Notes: generated from the letters alone by a model not told the origin. Positions 32,879-42,769 are shown, counted from the stretch's first letter. The stretch: DNA of 64,000 nt from Siphonodentalium dalli (GCA_032622095.1 CP136062.1:16267710-16331709), one strand, 5' to 3'. Numbers and translations are program-made.

Positions 32879-34810
32879 GTGTGTATAACGAGCTGAAATG
32901 TGAGGTGTGTATAACGAGCTGAAACGTGATGTGACATACAGAGGTGTGTATAACGAGCTGAAACGAGGTGTGTATAACGAGCTGAAACGAGGTGTGTATA
33001 ACGAGGTGAAACGTGATGTGACATACAGAGGTGTGTATAACGAGGTGTGTATAACAAGCTGAAACGAGGTGTGTATAACGAGCTGAAACGAGCTGTGTAT
33101 AAAGAGCTGAAACGTGATGTGACATACAGAGGTGTGTATAACGAGCTGAAACGAGGTGTGTATAATGAGCTGAAACGAGGTGTGTATTACGAGCTGAAAT
33201 GTGAGGTGTGTATAACGAGCTGAAACGAGGTGTGTATAATGAGCTGAAACGAGGTGTGTATAACGAGCTGAAACGAGGTGTGTATAACGAGCTGAAACGA
33301 GGTGTGTATAACGAGCTGAAACATGATGTGACATACAGAGGTGTGTATAACGAGCTGAAACGAGGTGTGTATAACGAGCTGAAACGAGGTGTGTATAACG
33401 AGCTGAAACGAGGTGTGTATAACGAGCTGAAACGAGGTGTGTATAACGAGCTGAAACGTGATGTGACATACAGAGGTGTGTATAACGAGGTGTGTATAAA
33501 GAGCTGAAACGTGATGTGACATACAGAGGTGTGTATAACGAGGTGAAACGAGGTGTGTATAACGAGCTGAAACGAGGTGTGTATAACGAGCTGAAATGTG
33601 AGGTGTGTATAACGAGCTGAAACGAGGTGTGTATAACGAGCTGAAACGAGGTGTGTATAACGAGCTGAAATGTGAGGTGTGTATAACGAGCTGAAACGAG
33701 GTGTGTATAACGAGCTGAAATGTGAGGTGTGTATAACGAGCTGAAATGTGAGGTGTGTATAACGAGGTGAAATGAGGTGTGTATAACGAGGTGAAACGTG
33801 ATGTGTATAACGAGGTGTGTATAACGAGCTGAAACGAGGTGTGTATAACGAGCTGAAATGTCATGTGACATACAGAGGTGTGTATAACGAGCTGAAACGA
33901 GGTGTGTATAACGAGCTGAAATGTGAGGTGTGTATAACGAGCTGAAACGAGGTGTGTATAACGAGCTGAAACGAGGTGTGTATAACGAGCTGAAATGTGA
34001 GGTGTGTATAACGAGCTGAAATGTGAGGTGTGTATAACGAGCTGAAACGAGGTGTGTATAACGAGCTGAAACGAGGTGTGTATAACGAGCTGAAATGTGA
34101 GGTGTGTATAACGAGCTGAAACGAGGTGTGTATAACGAGCTGAAATGTGAGGTGTGTATAACGAGCTGAAACGAGGTGTGTATAACGAGGTGAAATGAGG
34201 TGTGTATAACGAGGTGAAACGTGATGTGTATAACGAGGTGTGTATAACGAGCTGAAACGAGGTGTGTATAACGAGCTGAAATGTCATGTGACATACAGAG
34301 GTGTGTATAACGAGGTGAAACGAGGTGTGTACAACGAGCTGAAACGAGGTGTGTATAACGAGGTGAAACGTGATGTGACATACAGAGGTGTGTATAACGA
34401 GCTGAAACGAGGTGTGTATAACGAGCTGAAACGAGGTGTGTATAACGAGCTGAAACGAGGTGTGTATAACGAGCTGAAACGAGGTGTGTATAACGAGCTG
34501 AAATGTGAGGTGTGTATAACGAGCTGAAACGAGGTGTGTATAACGAGGTGAAATGAGGTGTGTATAACGAGGTGAAACGTGATGTGTATAACGAGCTGAA
34601 ACGAGGTGTGTATAACGAGCTGAAACGAGGTGTGTATAACGAGCTGAAACGAGGTGTGTATAACGAGCTGAAACGAGGTGTGTATAACGAGCTGAAATGA
34701 GGCGTGTATAACGAGCTGAAACGAGGTGTGTATAACAAGCTGAAATGAGGCGTGTATAACGAGCTGAAACGAGGTGTGTATAACGAGCTGAAACGTGATG
34801 TGACATATGC
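32871..34810 (+). repeat. Exon 7 donor minisatellite (24-bp core, about 75 copies)
   Basis: The unit is GGTGTGTATAACGAGCTGAA plus a variable tail: ACGA (24 bp), ATGTGA (26 bp) or a longer tail ending GACATACAGA (39 bp). The 39-bp units recreate CAGAG|GTGTGTATAAC, the exon 7 end plus donor. Every unit carries GTGTGT, so dozens of donor-like sites follow the real one. The array is open on both strands in some frames (621 codons on the minus strand), which reflects the repeat and not a gene. In the exon frame the first unit hits a stop after SEVCITS. Confidence 0.95.
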
Positions 34811-35100
34811 TTACTATGGTATAATGAGCCGAAACATGATGTTATATATGCTTAGTATGGTATAACGAGCCGAAATGTGATAAGACATACGCTTACTATG
34901 GTATAACGAGCCGAAATGTGATAAGACATACACTTACTATGGTATAACGATCCGAAACGTGATGTTATATATCTTTGTATGGTATAACGAGCCGAAACGT
35001 GATGTTATATATCTTAGTATGGTATAATGAGCCGAAACGTGATGTTATATATCTTAGTATGGTATAACGAGCCGAAACGTGATAAGACATGTGCTTACTT
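34811..35100 (+). repeat. Diverged tandem repeat, about 46-bp unit
   Basis: About six units with TTACTATGGTATAACGAGCC and GAAACGTGATGTTATATAT or GATAAGACATAC. GTATAACGAGC-GAAA relates it to the preceding donor array, from which it probably degenerated. Confidence 0.9.
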
Positions 35101-35104
35101 TGGC

Positions 35105-36226
35105 ACAGTCAGCAATCTGTAATCAGTTGAAACTGTATCTATATCTGTAATTTTTCGGCGCAGGAGCCTCTCGGCTGTTGTCGCGGCGTAACGTGACATG
35201 AGTTTAGTGTAACACAGAGTCAGCAATCTGTAACTGATGATGGACCTATCGAAACAGTTTGGAATCTTTTCAACTCATTGGGAGTCAATGTTCTAAATTG
35301 TACTTTTTGCATAAAATAAAATCTGCTGTTTTTGAGATACGTTCTAAAGCTTTTTTCGAAATTAAATTAAACCGGTCCACTTCAAAATTCATGTAAAAAA
35401 TGAGAACAATTTGTCTGTGATAAATGGGACCTTTGTCATTATAATATTTAGCCTCTTCTTTCATATGACTAGCATATATCTTTAACCCTTTCATGATGGG
35501 AGCTTTTGCAAAAAACCTGTGCCAATGCATTCTCTTAAATATGCAAGTTGGCCATAGGTCGCCTTGTATATATAAGAGAATGCATTGGCCTAAAAAAAAT
35601 TATTTTTTATAATTGTTAAAAAATGTAACAAAAAATGAAAAAAAAATGGTAAAAAATTTGTTAAAGAATGTAAGAAAATAATATAAAAAATTATAAAAAT
35701 TGTTTAAAAATGTAAGACTTTTTTATTTAATTGTTAAAGAATGTAAGAAAAAGATGACAACAATTGCTAAAGAATGTAAGAAAAAATTATAAAATTGGTA
35801 AAAATGTAAGAAAAAAAGTTAAAAAATGATAAAATTATTTAAGAATATAAGAAAAAAAGGGTCTTCAATGTTGCGCTAGCGCAGCTCCCATCATGAAAGG
35901 GTTAAGAATGGGGAACAATATGGTTGCGATAAATTGGGAACTTTGTCATTATAATATTTAGCTTTCATATGACTAGCATATATCTCCCTTTCTCATGTCA
36001 TCCATACATTCATGTACCACCTTCACTATGTGGGTAAATTATATGACGAATAGGTTGTAAGCCATTCTTTCTTTCACTTTACTTAAGTTGACAAACGGAT
36101 AGGCTTTATAGTCTGTCCGCAGTCTTCCATTCTGACTTGTTACTGTCATTACGGAGGGCTAGGTGTGATTTCCACTGATGGTGTCAGATGTGTTACACAC
36201 TAACCTATACTGGTTAACCTATAAAA
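35105..36226. repeat. Dispersed repeat family G, left-hand copy
   Basis: Segments such as AGTCAGCAATCTGTAACTG, CAACTCATTGGGAGTCAATG and GAGGGCTAGGTGTGATTTCC recur in reverse complement at 42770-43335. A family A MITE (35482-35905) is inserted in this copy. Confidence 0.8.
35482..35905. mobile_element. MITE family A, TTAACCCTTTCATGATGG shell
   Basis: Inverted ends TTAACCCTTTCATGATGGG and its complement with TTAA on both sides. There is one intact GCCAATGCATTC palindrome. The interior is a long run of degenerate TTGTTAAAGAATGTAAGAAA repeats. Confidence 0.88.
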
Positions 36227-36263
36227 CAACTCCATCCATCGTCTGATTCTACGATTCTCCGAG
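36227..36263 (+). pseudogene. Displaced copy of the exon 7 end and donor
   Basis: ACAACTCCATCCATCG, then a 4-base insertion, then ATTCTACGATTCTCCGAGG and TTTGT, matches the last 36 nt of exon 7 plus its donor. It lies 3.4 kb downstream of the exon, just after family G. It is diverged and probably not functional. Confidence 0.85.
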
Positions 36264-36287
36264 GTTTGTTTCACAGGGGCTTGCAAT

Positions 36288-36384
36288 AGGGCTCTGCGAT
36301 TATTCAACATTTGATTCAATGTCGATATCTCTGGTGTAAATCGGAGTTGACACCGAAATTAGACCTCTGATTCAGGCATGAGAA
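36288..36384. mobile_element. Fragment of the TAGGG hAT-like MITE
   Basis: TAGGGCTCTGCGATTATTC and TTGATTCAATGTCGATATC resemble the left part of the MITE at 16211. The right end is absent. Confidence 0.6.
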
Positions 36385-36672
36385 TAAGGTGCCTGTCATT
36401 TGCTGAATGAGGTCCCCAGAGGGTAAATTTAGTGAGGCTATCCTGAATAGCAGGGTTAGCATCACTAAATTCACCCTCTGTGAATCTCATTCTGCTTGGG
36501 CCTCGTCTTCTCTGGAAAGTTTCTTTGTTATTAAATTTCTATAAAAAAAACTTCTATTTCTTTTTTAATTTAGTTTCTCTATATCCCCCAAATTGGCAGA
36601 TGACACATTGCATAATCGAGGTTCCCATAACTTCCCAATGGGTGTACATCACAATATTCACCATTTGGGCAT
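36385..36672. mobile_element. Palindromic hAT-type MITE, family B (right side truncated)
   Basis: The left hairpin (GAATGAGGTCCCCAGAGGGT and complement) is followed by the long-form middle (TATATCCCCCAAATTGGC, CACAATATTCACCATTTGG), and then the element stops. Confidence 0.75.
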
Positions 36673-36729
36673 GTCCTTATTGCATACTACATGGAACGAA
36701 GCATTAAATAATGCGCAAATAACATGAAT

Positions 36730-36912
36730 TTTAATGACAGTTGATCTCTTCACAGTAAGTTTTATATAGATTCTGAGGTATAAAATACTACATATGAATC
36801 GAGTATCTCTTCCCAGTAAGTTTTATATAGATTCTGGGGTATAATATGCTAAATTTGAATCGAGTATCTCTTCCCAGTAAGTTTTATATAGATTCTAGGG
36901 TATAAAATACTA
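36730..36912 (+). repeat. 61-bp tandem repeat, three copies, with donor-like motif
   Basis: CAGTAAGTTTTATATAGATT recurs at 36753, 36814 and 36875. The unit contains CTTCCCAGTAAGT, which resembles a splice donor, but no exon of the phosphatase adjoins it. Confidence 0.9.
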
Positions 36913-37287
36913 CCCTGCTGGACAAAACAAGTGTCCACTTAACCGCGGTGTGGTTAGCGTTGCCACCGCGGCCAAAACGCAACTACACCGCAGCTCCACC
37001 GGCTAACTACAGTTGGCCCGCGGTGTACTTTCCATTCAGCCATGGTGTAGTTGCCGCGGTGTACGTTCATTAAACTGAAAACAGACGATACAAACCAGAA
37101 ATCTAACCACGGTGTACATGCCATTCGGCCGCGTTGTAGTTGCCTTTCGGCCAAAGTGTACTTGCCGTTTGGCCGCAGTGTACATGCCATTCGGCCGCAG
37201 TTCTCAACTGCAGTTACAAACTCTGACACCGCGGCTGAACGGCAAATACACTGCGGTGCCAATGGACACTTGTTTTGTCCAGCAGGG
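36913..37287. mobile_element. 375-bp MITE with CCCTGCTGGACAAAAC ends, TA target duplication
   Basis: Inverted ends CCCTGCTGGACAAAACAAG and its complement (about 25 bp), flanked by TA on both sides (36911-36912, 37288-37289). The interior has many GCGGTGTA and TACACCGCGG units in both orientations. The TA duplication fits a Tc1/mariner-type origin. Confidence 0.88.
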
Positions 37288-37289
37288 TA

Positions 37290-37366
37290 CATACAGTAAT
37301 GCCCTAAATAATTGACTTCTTAACCACAGCAGAATTATGTGTAATTTTTCAGGATTTAGTCACTGA
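37290..37366. mobile_element. Hairpin MITE, family D (left arm only)
   Basis: CAGTAATGCCCTAAATAATT through GGATTTAGTCACTGAGAGC; the second arm is missing. Confidence 0.8.
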
Positions 37367-38096
37367 GAGCTGATGGTGGGGGTTCTGGGGGTTCTACTCC
37401 TGGATAAGTTTTGAAAATCCATTGCATTGAGAGCTAATCTAGGGCTCTCTGAGTCAGTATTTTGAATTTTACTGAGTGGTCAATTTGATCAAGTTTCTCA
37501 AGCGTAACTTTGGAAATTTGTATATATGTATGGGATTGGAAATACTAAAAAGTTATTGTCGGATATCTTTTGGTTCAATGGATTATGCTTATCCTACTTG
37601 AAATGAGACTTACCGTTATCACTCTAATTCATATAATTGCCGATTTTCTAAAATTCAAGTGAGAGACACATACTAGTAGTGCAGAAACAATGTCTATTAA
37701 GTTAGTAATTACTATTAGTAATAATCTCTATGTTAATTATTCATTTGGTATTATAAGATCCCACCTGATTTGATCAAATTGTCACTGTTCCTGTACTGTG
37801 TATTTTCACTTGAATTTTATTGAAATACTAAAGTCTGAAGGCTGAATGATAACAAACCTGAACTCAAACTTTGAAGTTTTCACAGATGAAAGCTAGATAA
37901 AGCCAAACATACTTTACAGCATGATTCCAACTGTTTGTAAACTTAAATGTCTTATGTTAATATATTGTATCTTGTTATGATATGAATTGGGACCTGAATT
38001 GAAAAAATAAATTGAAAAAAAAAAATAGTCCCTGCTGAACACCCCTCCAAATGAATCCATTCTGTATAGAATGTGTTAATATACTGTTAACCCTTT
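37367..38096 (+). other. Intron 7 sequence, nothing recognised
   Basis: AT-rich intron without a supported feature. Confidence 0.4.
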
Positions 38097-38486
38097 ACCC
38101 AACAGAACGGCCCTGTGCCAATGCATTCTCTTATATATGCGAGTCGACCATAGGTCGCCTCGCATATATAAGAGAATGCATTGGCTTAACACATTAAAAA
38201 TTATAAAATTGTTAAAGAATGTAAGAAAAAATGTTAAAAAGTGTTAAAAAAAGATTTTTTTTAGGCAAATGCATTCTCTTATATATGCGAGGCGACCTAT
38301 GGTCGACTCGCATATATAAGAGAATGCATTGGCACAGGGCATAACTGTAACTATCACAATGTGGTCAAGGAACCGGTTCCAATGATATCCATATGTGTAT
38401 GGTTCTATTGAGACAGACCGAAGATATTTTAGGCTGTTGAAGCTTTATTTGGCCGGTTTTGGCCGGTTTGTTGGGTAAAGGGTTAA
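38097..38486. mobile_element. MITE family A next to the exon 8 acceptor
   Basis: A near-identical sister of 31797-32196, with TTAACCCTTTACCCAACAG ends and TTAA flanks. The right TTAA ends 20 bp before exon 8, so only ATTAGAAATGTCTATTGCAG separates the MITE from coding sequence. The branch point used for exon 8 must lie in those 20 bp or inside the element. Confidence 0.92.
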
Positions 38487-38506
38487 ATTAGAAATGTCTA
38501 TTGCAG

Positions 38507-38685
38507 GACGGTCCTCCACCTCCCCCACCAAGAACATCAAGCTTATCACCTGCCAGATCACCCAATTCACAGCAGTCATCGACAGAAGCCCCACCCAAAC
38601 CTGCGCGACTAGCCAGGGAAAGCGTGGAGAACGGAACCGATAATGATGCAGTGTTAGAGAGACTACGAGGCAATGAAAATGACAG
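38507..38685 (+). CDS. PTPN1: PTPN1/2-like tyrosine phosphatase, exon 8 (proline-rich tail)
   Basis: The 179-nt exon encodes DGPPPPPPRTSSLSPARS, then PNSQQSSTEAPPKPARLA and RESVENGTDNDAVLERLR, up to GNEND. The PPPPPPR and PPKPAR stretches match the position and style of the PPPPRPPKR proline-rich region of human PTP1B, which binds SH3 domains. The rest is Ser/Pro-rich and likely disordered. The acceptor is ATTGCAG, and the donor GACAG|GTTGGT leaves phase 2. No junction repeats flank it, but a MITE lies 20 bp upstream. Confidence 0.9.
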
Positions 38686-39404
38686 GTTGGTCAAAATTTT
38701 TGTCACGTCAGAACTAAAGTGTTCTTTCTCTATATTTTCATTTTTTGGGAAATCGAGTTTAAAGTTTTGACCTGCAAAGTTCTGGTCCCATTGCTTTCTA
38801 TTGAAGGTCAGAGATAGAACATTTTAGCACTGAAATTTATTTAATCAAGTAAGTACACTCATTGGTCCATAGTGGAAATAGAGCAATTTAGCACTCAAAA
38901 AAGTGAATTTTTGAGATGGAACAGATTTACACAGCCTATCATTCAAATTTGGTATACGTTAGACACAATATCTGGTGATTTTCAGACAGGAAATCCCGCA
39001 CCGAATCGAAAAATACCAATATCTCATTTTCCCGCCAAAATGGAGATAGAACAGTTTAGTTCTGACGCGATGAAATACTGTTTACCAGATTGAGAGAAAA
39101 AAATAAAAATAATTAGCCTCCTTCATCTCAAAATTGAGATAAAATGCCTGAGAAAGGAAGTAACTCTAATTTTCCTCATACAGAAACGACTTTCCTCAAA
39201 TACATGCAAAATGACTAGATGGTGTCCTGTCAAATACGTATACAAAGTTCATTAGTGGGGTCTTGACAATTTCATACTATTTACGCACTATTTATAAAGA
39301 AGGGTCTGAGTGAGCCACAAAATGAGCTACAATAGCCCGATTGGGTTAACAGCCTAAACTGGACCGACCAGTCTTCCTGCCACACTGTTGTAAGAGAGGG
39401 AGCG
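38686..39404 (+). other. Intron 8 sequence, nothing recognised
   Basis: No supported gene. A phrase with GAAATAGAGCAATTTAG recurs as GAGATAGAACAGTTTAG near 39042 and AGAGATAGAACATTTTAG near 38811, suggesting an old internal duplication. Confidence 0.4.
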
Positions 39405-39655
39405 AGCCTTGAAATAGTGTGTCTGTCATTTGCAGAATGAGGTCCCCAGAGGGTGTTTTTAGTGATGCTACCCCGCATAGCGGGCTAGCATCACCAAATT
39501 CACCCTCTGGGGACCTCATTCTGATTACACCTCAGCAGAATGAGGTTCCCAGAGGGTGAATTTGGTGATGCTAACTCGCTATGCGGGGTAGCATCACTAA
39601 ATTTACCCTCTGGGGACCTCATTCTGCAAATGACAGACTCTCTATTTCAAGGCTT
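39405..39655. mobile_element. Palindromic hAT-type MITE, family B (short form)
   Basis: Ends AGCCTTGAAATAGTGTGTC and GACTCTCTATTTCAAGGCTTG, with two back-to-back hairpins. A sister of 12829-13082. Confidence 0.85.
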
Positions 39656-39891
39656 GTGCATGTTCACCTGCACATAACATAACTTCTATTGGCTACACAT
39701 ATACAAGGCTGCAATATCAGCAAGTTGAATCTTCCTAAGTGATAGTAGTAGTGTTGACAAAGAATCTGGTATCAATCTGATTCTGCCCATCATTATTTCC
39801 TTCTTCTAAAAGTTTATGTTATCATGGTGCAGTAAAGTCTGACAAGTACTACACTAGTTATTAAAACCAAATCAAATAGTCATATTAAAGA

Positions 39892-40321
39892 TAGGGCCCT
39901 GCGAACCTTAAATTTTAGGTCGAACCGAACCTTGAAACCGAATCATCGTCTCGGTTTCGAATCGAATCGAACCGAACCTCGAACCCAAACACTGACCTTG
40001 TTGTCGTAGATTCACGATAGAGTGGACAATCAGAACTGTTAGTGGACATTATTGTAGTAAAATCAACGGTTATTTAAGTAGTGCCCATCTACACTATAAG
40101 ATAATTACATAACAAAGAATTATTTTATATTGGAGATGGGTAGTCTGTTTATTCGTCCGCGACTTTGGTTTCAAATCTACGCATTTTGTGTTCTGATCTT
40201 TTCTGTTTTTGCGAGTGACTTAGGTTCGATATAAACGAATCCCGTCTAAGGTTTCGAACCGGACCGAATCACCACGGCGGTTTCGAATCGAACCGAACCT
40301 CGAACGGTTCGCAGGGGACTA
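39892..40321. mobile_element. hAT-like MITE with perfect 8-bp target duplication
   Basis: The ends TAGGGCCCTGCGAACC and GGTTCGCAGGGGACTA are flanked by ATTAAAGA on both sides (39884-39891 and 40322-40329). Subterminal CGAACCGAACC and GGTTTCGAATCGAACCG motifs repeat near both ends. No transposase is encoded. Confidence 0.92.
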
Positions 40322-40343
40322 ATTAAAGACCAAGACATTAGAT

Positions 40344-41241
40344 AGGCCTAAACAAAAAAGACGTTTGTTTCCGCTAACCCGACCGACCCTATTTAAAAGC
40401 GCCGAGTCTAAACTTTTTATTGCGATCGAAAAACTGACTTAAAAAAATAATGGTATCTGTGAATGTTTCACGCATTTAACAGAAATAAAAGCACGGCGGT
40501 CGCTTCCGGTGGAAATACCCACATACTATAAATATATACTTATCTCCCATTGAAAACAGCCGGTGCTTTGGAAAGTAAACATAATTCACACCACAACAAC
40601 AGCAACAATGGCTACATCCGTACGCCAGCACGTTGTTGTGGCTATCTATCTGGACTAATGTTCTATCTGGCCTAATGTGTCCTCTGCGGAAGCAAAAAAG
40701 GTATCAGATCGATAGACAACGAAGCCAAAATTGAAGAACTCTTCTTTTTAATCCACCCGGATAAGACTGACTTCAGTATGGTTAAAGTGAGGTGCCGTAC
40801 ATCGGCTGAGTCAGCGCCATTCAACATAAATGTTGAAATGAAAGTTAAGGAGTTGTCAGCATTCAACATAAATCATATCGAGTTTCTTTGCGGTGATAGA
40901 GAGAGATCATGGAACAACAGGTCGAACATGATACTATGGAAATCACCACACAGCAGAATGCATTTGTTATTCTTATGAAGAAAGAAATATATATCATCTG
41001 TAACTTTGAATCTGAGTTTTTATCTGTAACTTTGAATCTGAGTTTTTTGTTTCTATATTCCATGGGTTGACCACCTTGAGACTAAGAAGTCCATAATGTG
41101 GGCTCATATCAAGTATTATACACGTATTGTTAAAAATTTAGAAAAATAAAAATATTTAATAAAAACAAAAGTTTTGCCTGCCTACCGTCCCTATTTTTTT
41201 CCAGCTCGTTAGCGGAAACAAACGTCTTTTTTTTTAGGCCT
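40344..41241. mobile_element. 0.9-kb TIR element with AGGCCTAAA ends
   Basis: The ends are inverted over about 35 bp (AGGCCTAAAC...GACGTTTGTTTCCGCTAAC against its complement at 41207-41241). Between them, about 40690-40978 on the plus strand has an open stretch reading HPDKTDFSMVKVRCRTSAES onward. I do not recognise it. It may be captured host sequence or transposase debris. The target duplication is not clear. Confidence 0.7.
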
Positions 41242-42005
41242 TATTCAATTATTCAATTCAGGGATAAACAAATAAAAACCTACCTGCCGGATAATTTTGA
41301 GAGAAAAAAAATAGGCCAATAAAAACTTGCCTGCCGGTAAATTTTTGTCATAAAAAATAAATATAAAAACCTGCCTGCCTGTTTTGAAAAAAAAGTGTCT
41401 GAGGAACGGAGAATTAACTTCCTGTGGCCTTAATATATTACTTTATTGAAGTTCAACAAAAAATTATTTGGAGACAAGAGTGTTAATGGAAAATATGAGA
41501 TCGACAGGGGTTAAATCGATGGGGCATATCTGGGTGGTTGGGGATAGTAGTTCACGCGTGAAAATGTTAATTGAGATTGACGCGATTCGGCACGAGTTTC
41601 TCTGTTGTTCTAAAGTGTGCTTGAACAGAAACAAGATTTTAGCGCGCATTCTGCGTTCAGCTTCTAATGTGCACGGTTGGCCCACCCTCCCACCCAAATT
41701 TAGTAACGTAGATAATTATTGATTATATTGCCTTTTGAAAAAGTTGATCATCAATACATATGAGAATATAGACTGCAAAAGTTTGTTTCATTGTGTGATC
41801 CATGTTTATAGTATGACAGGTCTTTTGTGATTATGTAATGATAACAATATACATGTATATGATGTGCACAGTTTATGTGAAGCAAATCATTAACCTGAAT
41901 TTCTAGATTAAAACTTTGTTTATATAATTTGTAGCTGTTATTCTATAAATTATTTATGTTTGTTCGAGTGAAGCGAGTTAAAACATAAAATGAACTTTAT
42001 TGCAG
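41242..42005 (+). other. Intron 8 remainder with degenerate repeats
   Basis: At 41270-41390, AAAACCTGCCTGCCGG-like phrases recur three times, also related to the right end of the preceding element. The rest is unassigned intron leading to the exon 9 acceptor. Confidence 0.4.
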
Positions 42006-42195
42006 TACATATGAGGTGCGACGAAGGAGGAGAGATGAGCGAAAGAAAAACACAGAATCTATGATAAAACAAATGAAAGCAAAACAAAAGAAGAGTGAAC
42101 TTTGGAAGAAAAGGAAAACATATCTACGTCCTATCTGTATTGGTTTATCCATTCTACTCGGCGGTTTGTTACTCTATAAAATTTATTACAGATGA
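42006..42195 (+). CDS. PTPN1: PTPN1/2-like tyrosine phosphatase, last coding exon (membrane anchor)
   Basis: The exon completes the split Ser codon and encodes TYEVRRRRRDERKKNTESM, then IKQMKAKQKKSELWKKRK and TYLRPICIGLSILLGGLL, ending LYKIYYR and a TGA stop at 42193-42195. A strongly basic segment followed by a hydrophobic stretch of about 17 residues at the extreme C-terminus is the tail-anchor arrangement that holds PTP1B on the cytoplasmic face of the endoplasmic reticulum. This architecture supports a PTP1B or ER-form TC-PTP type protein. The acceptor is TTTATTGCAG. No polyadenylation signal is evident in the first 250 nt after the stop. An AATAATAAATATG run lies near 42465. Confidence 0.92.
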
Positions 42196-42274
42196 TTTCT
42201 ATGTTTGAATTGTTGTTGTTTTACAAGCCTGATTATTAACCTTAGGTCGAGGACATTGTCGTAAACAAAATAGT

Positions 42275-42386
42275 TTTCATTGAGAGCTTTCCGATGAATG
42301 GCAACAAGCCATATTTCAGCCTAAATCCTGAAAATGTACCCATAATTCTGCTGTGGTTAAGGAGTCGATTAATTAGAGCATACTGT
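42275..42386. mobile_element. Hairpin MITE, family D (right arm only)
   Basis: TTTTCATTGAGAGCTTTCCG through GGAGTCGATTAATTAGAGC, ending CATACTGTA. Confidence 0.8.
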
Positions 42387-42589
42387 ATGTCATTTTGACC
42401 TAAACCATTTAAAGATGGACTATCTCTTCATATAACAATTCTGAAATAGTTTTGTGGTTATAAAATAATAAATATGAATTGAAGACCCTTGTCCGGAAAC
42501 ACTTCTATCATTAATAATATTGATTTTATTTCAAATATTTTATTATAAATAAGATGATTAAATGGGACACTTTATATGATGAAAAATGA

Positions 42590-42726
42590 TAAAATTGTTG
42601 AAGAATATAAGAAAAAATGATAAAAATTTATAAAGAATATAAGAACAAATTATAAAAAAAAATTATAAAAATTGTTAAAGGTCTTTAATGTTGCACCAGC
42701 GCAGCTCCCATCATGTAAGGGTTGAG
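42590..42726. mobile_element. MITE family A, right-end fragment
   Basis: Degenerate AATTGTTAAAGAATATAAG repeats followed by GCACCAGCGCAGCTCCCATC and ATGTAAGGGTT. This is the right end of the shell seen at 35482-35905. Confidence 0.7.
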
Positions 42727-42769
42727 ATGGCTTCATACTATTGACCTACTTGATTTAGAACGACACACC

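Noticed and set aside
32873-34738. A 621-codon minus-strand open frame and a second 539-codon frame overlapping it
   Set aside because: Both run through the exon 7 donor minisatellite, whose unit lengths are mostly multiples of three. The encoded (SARYTHLV)n-type protein has no domain and mirrors open frames on the other strand.
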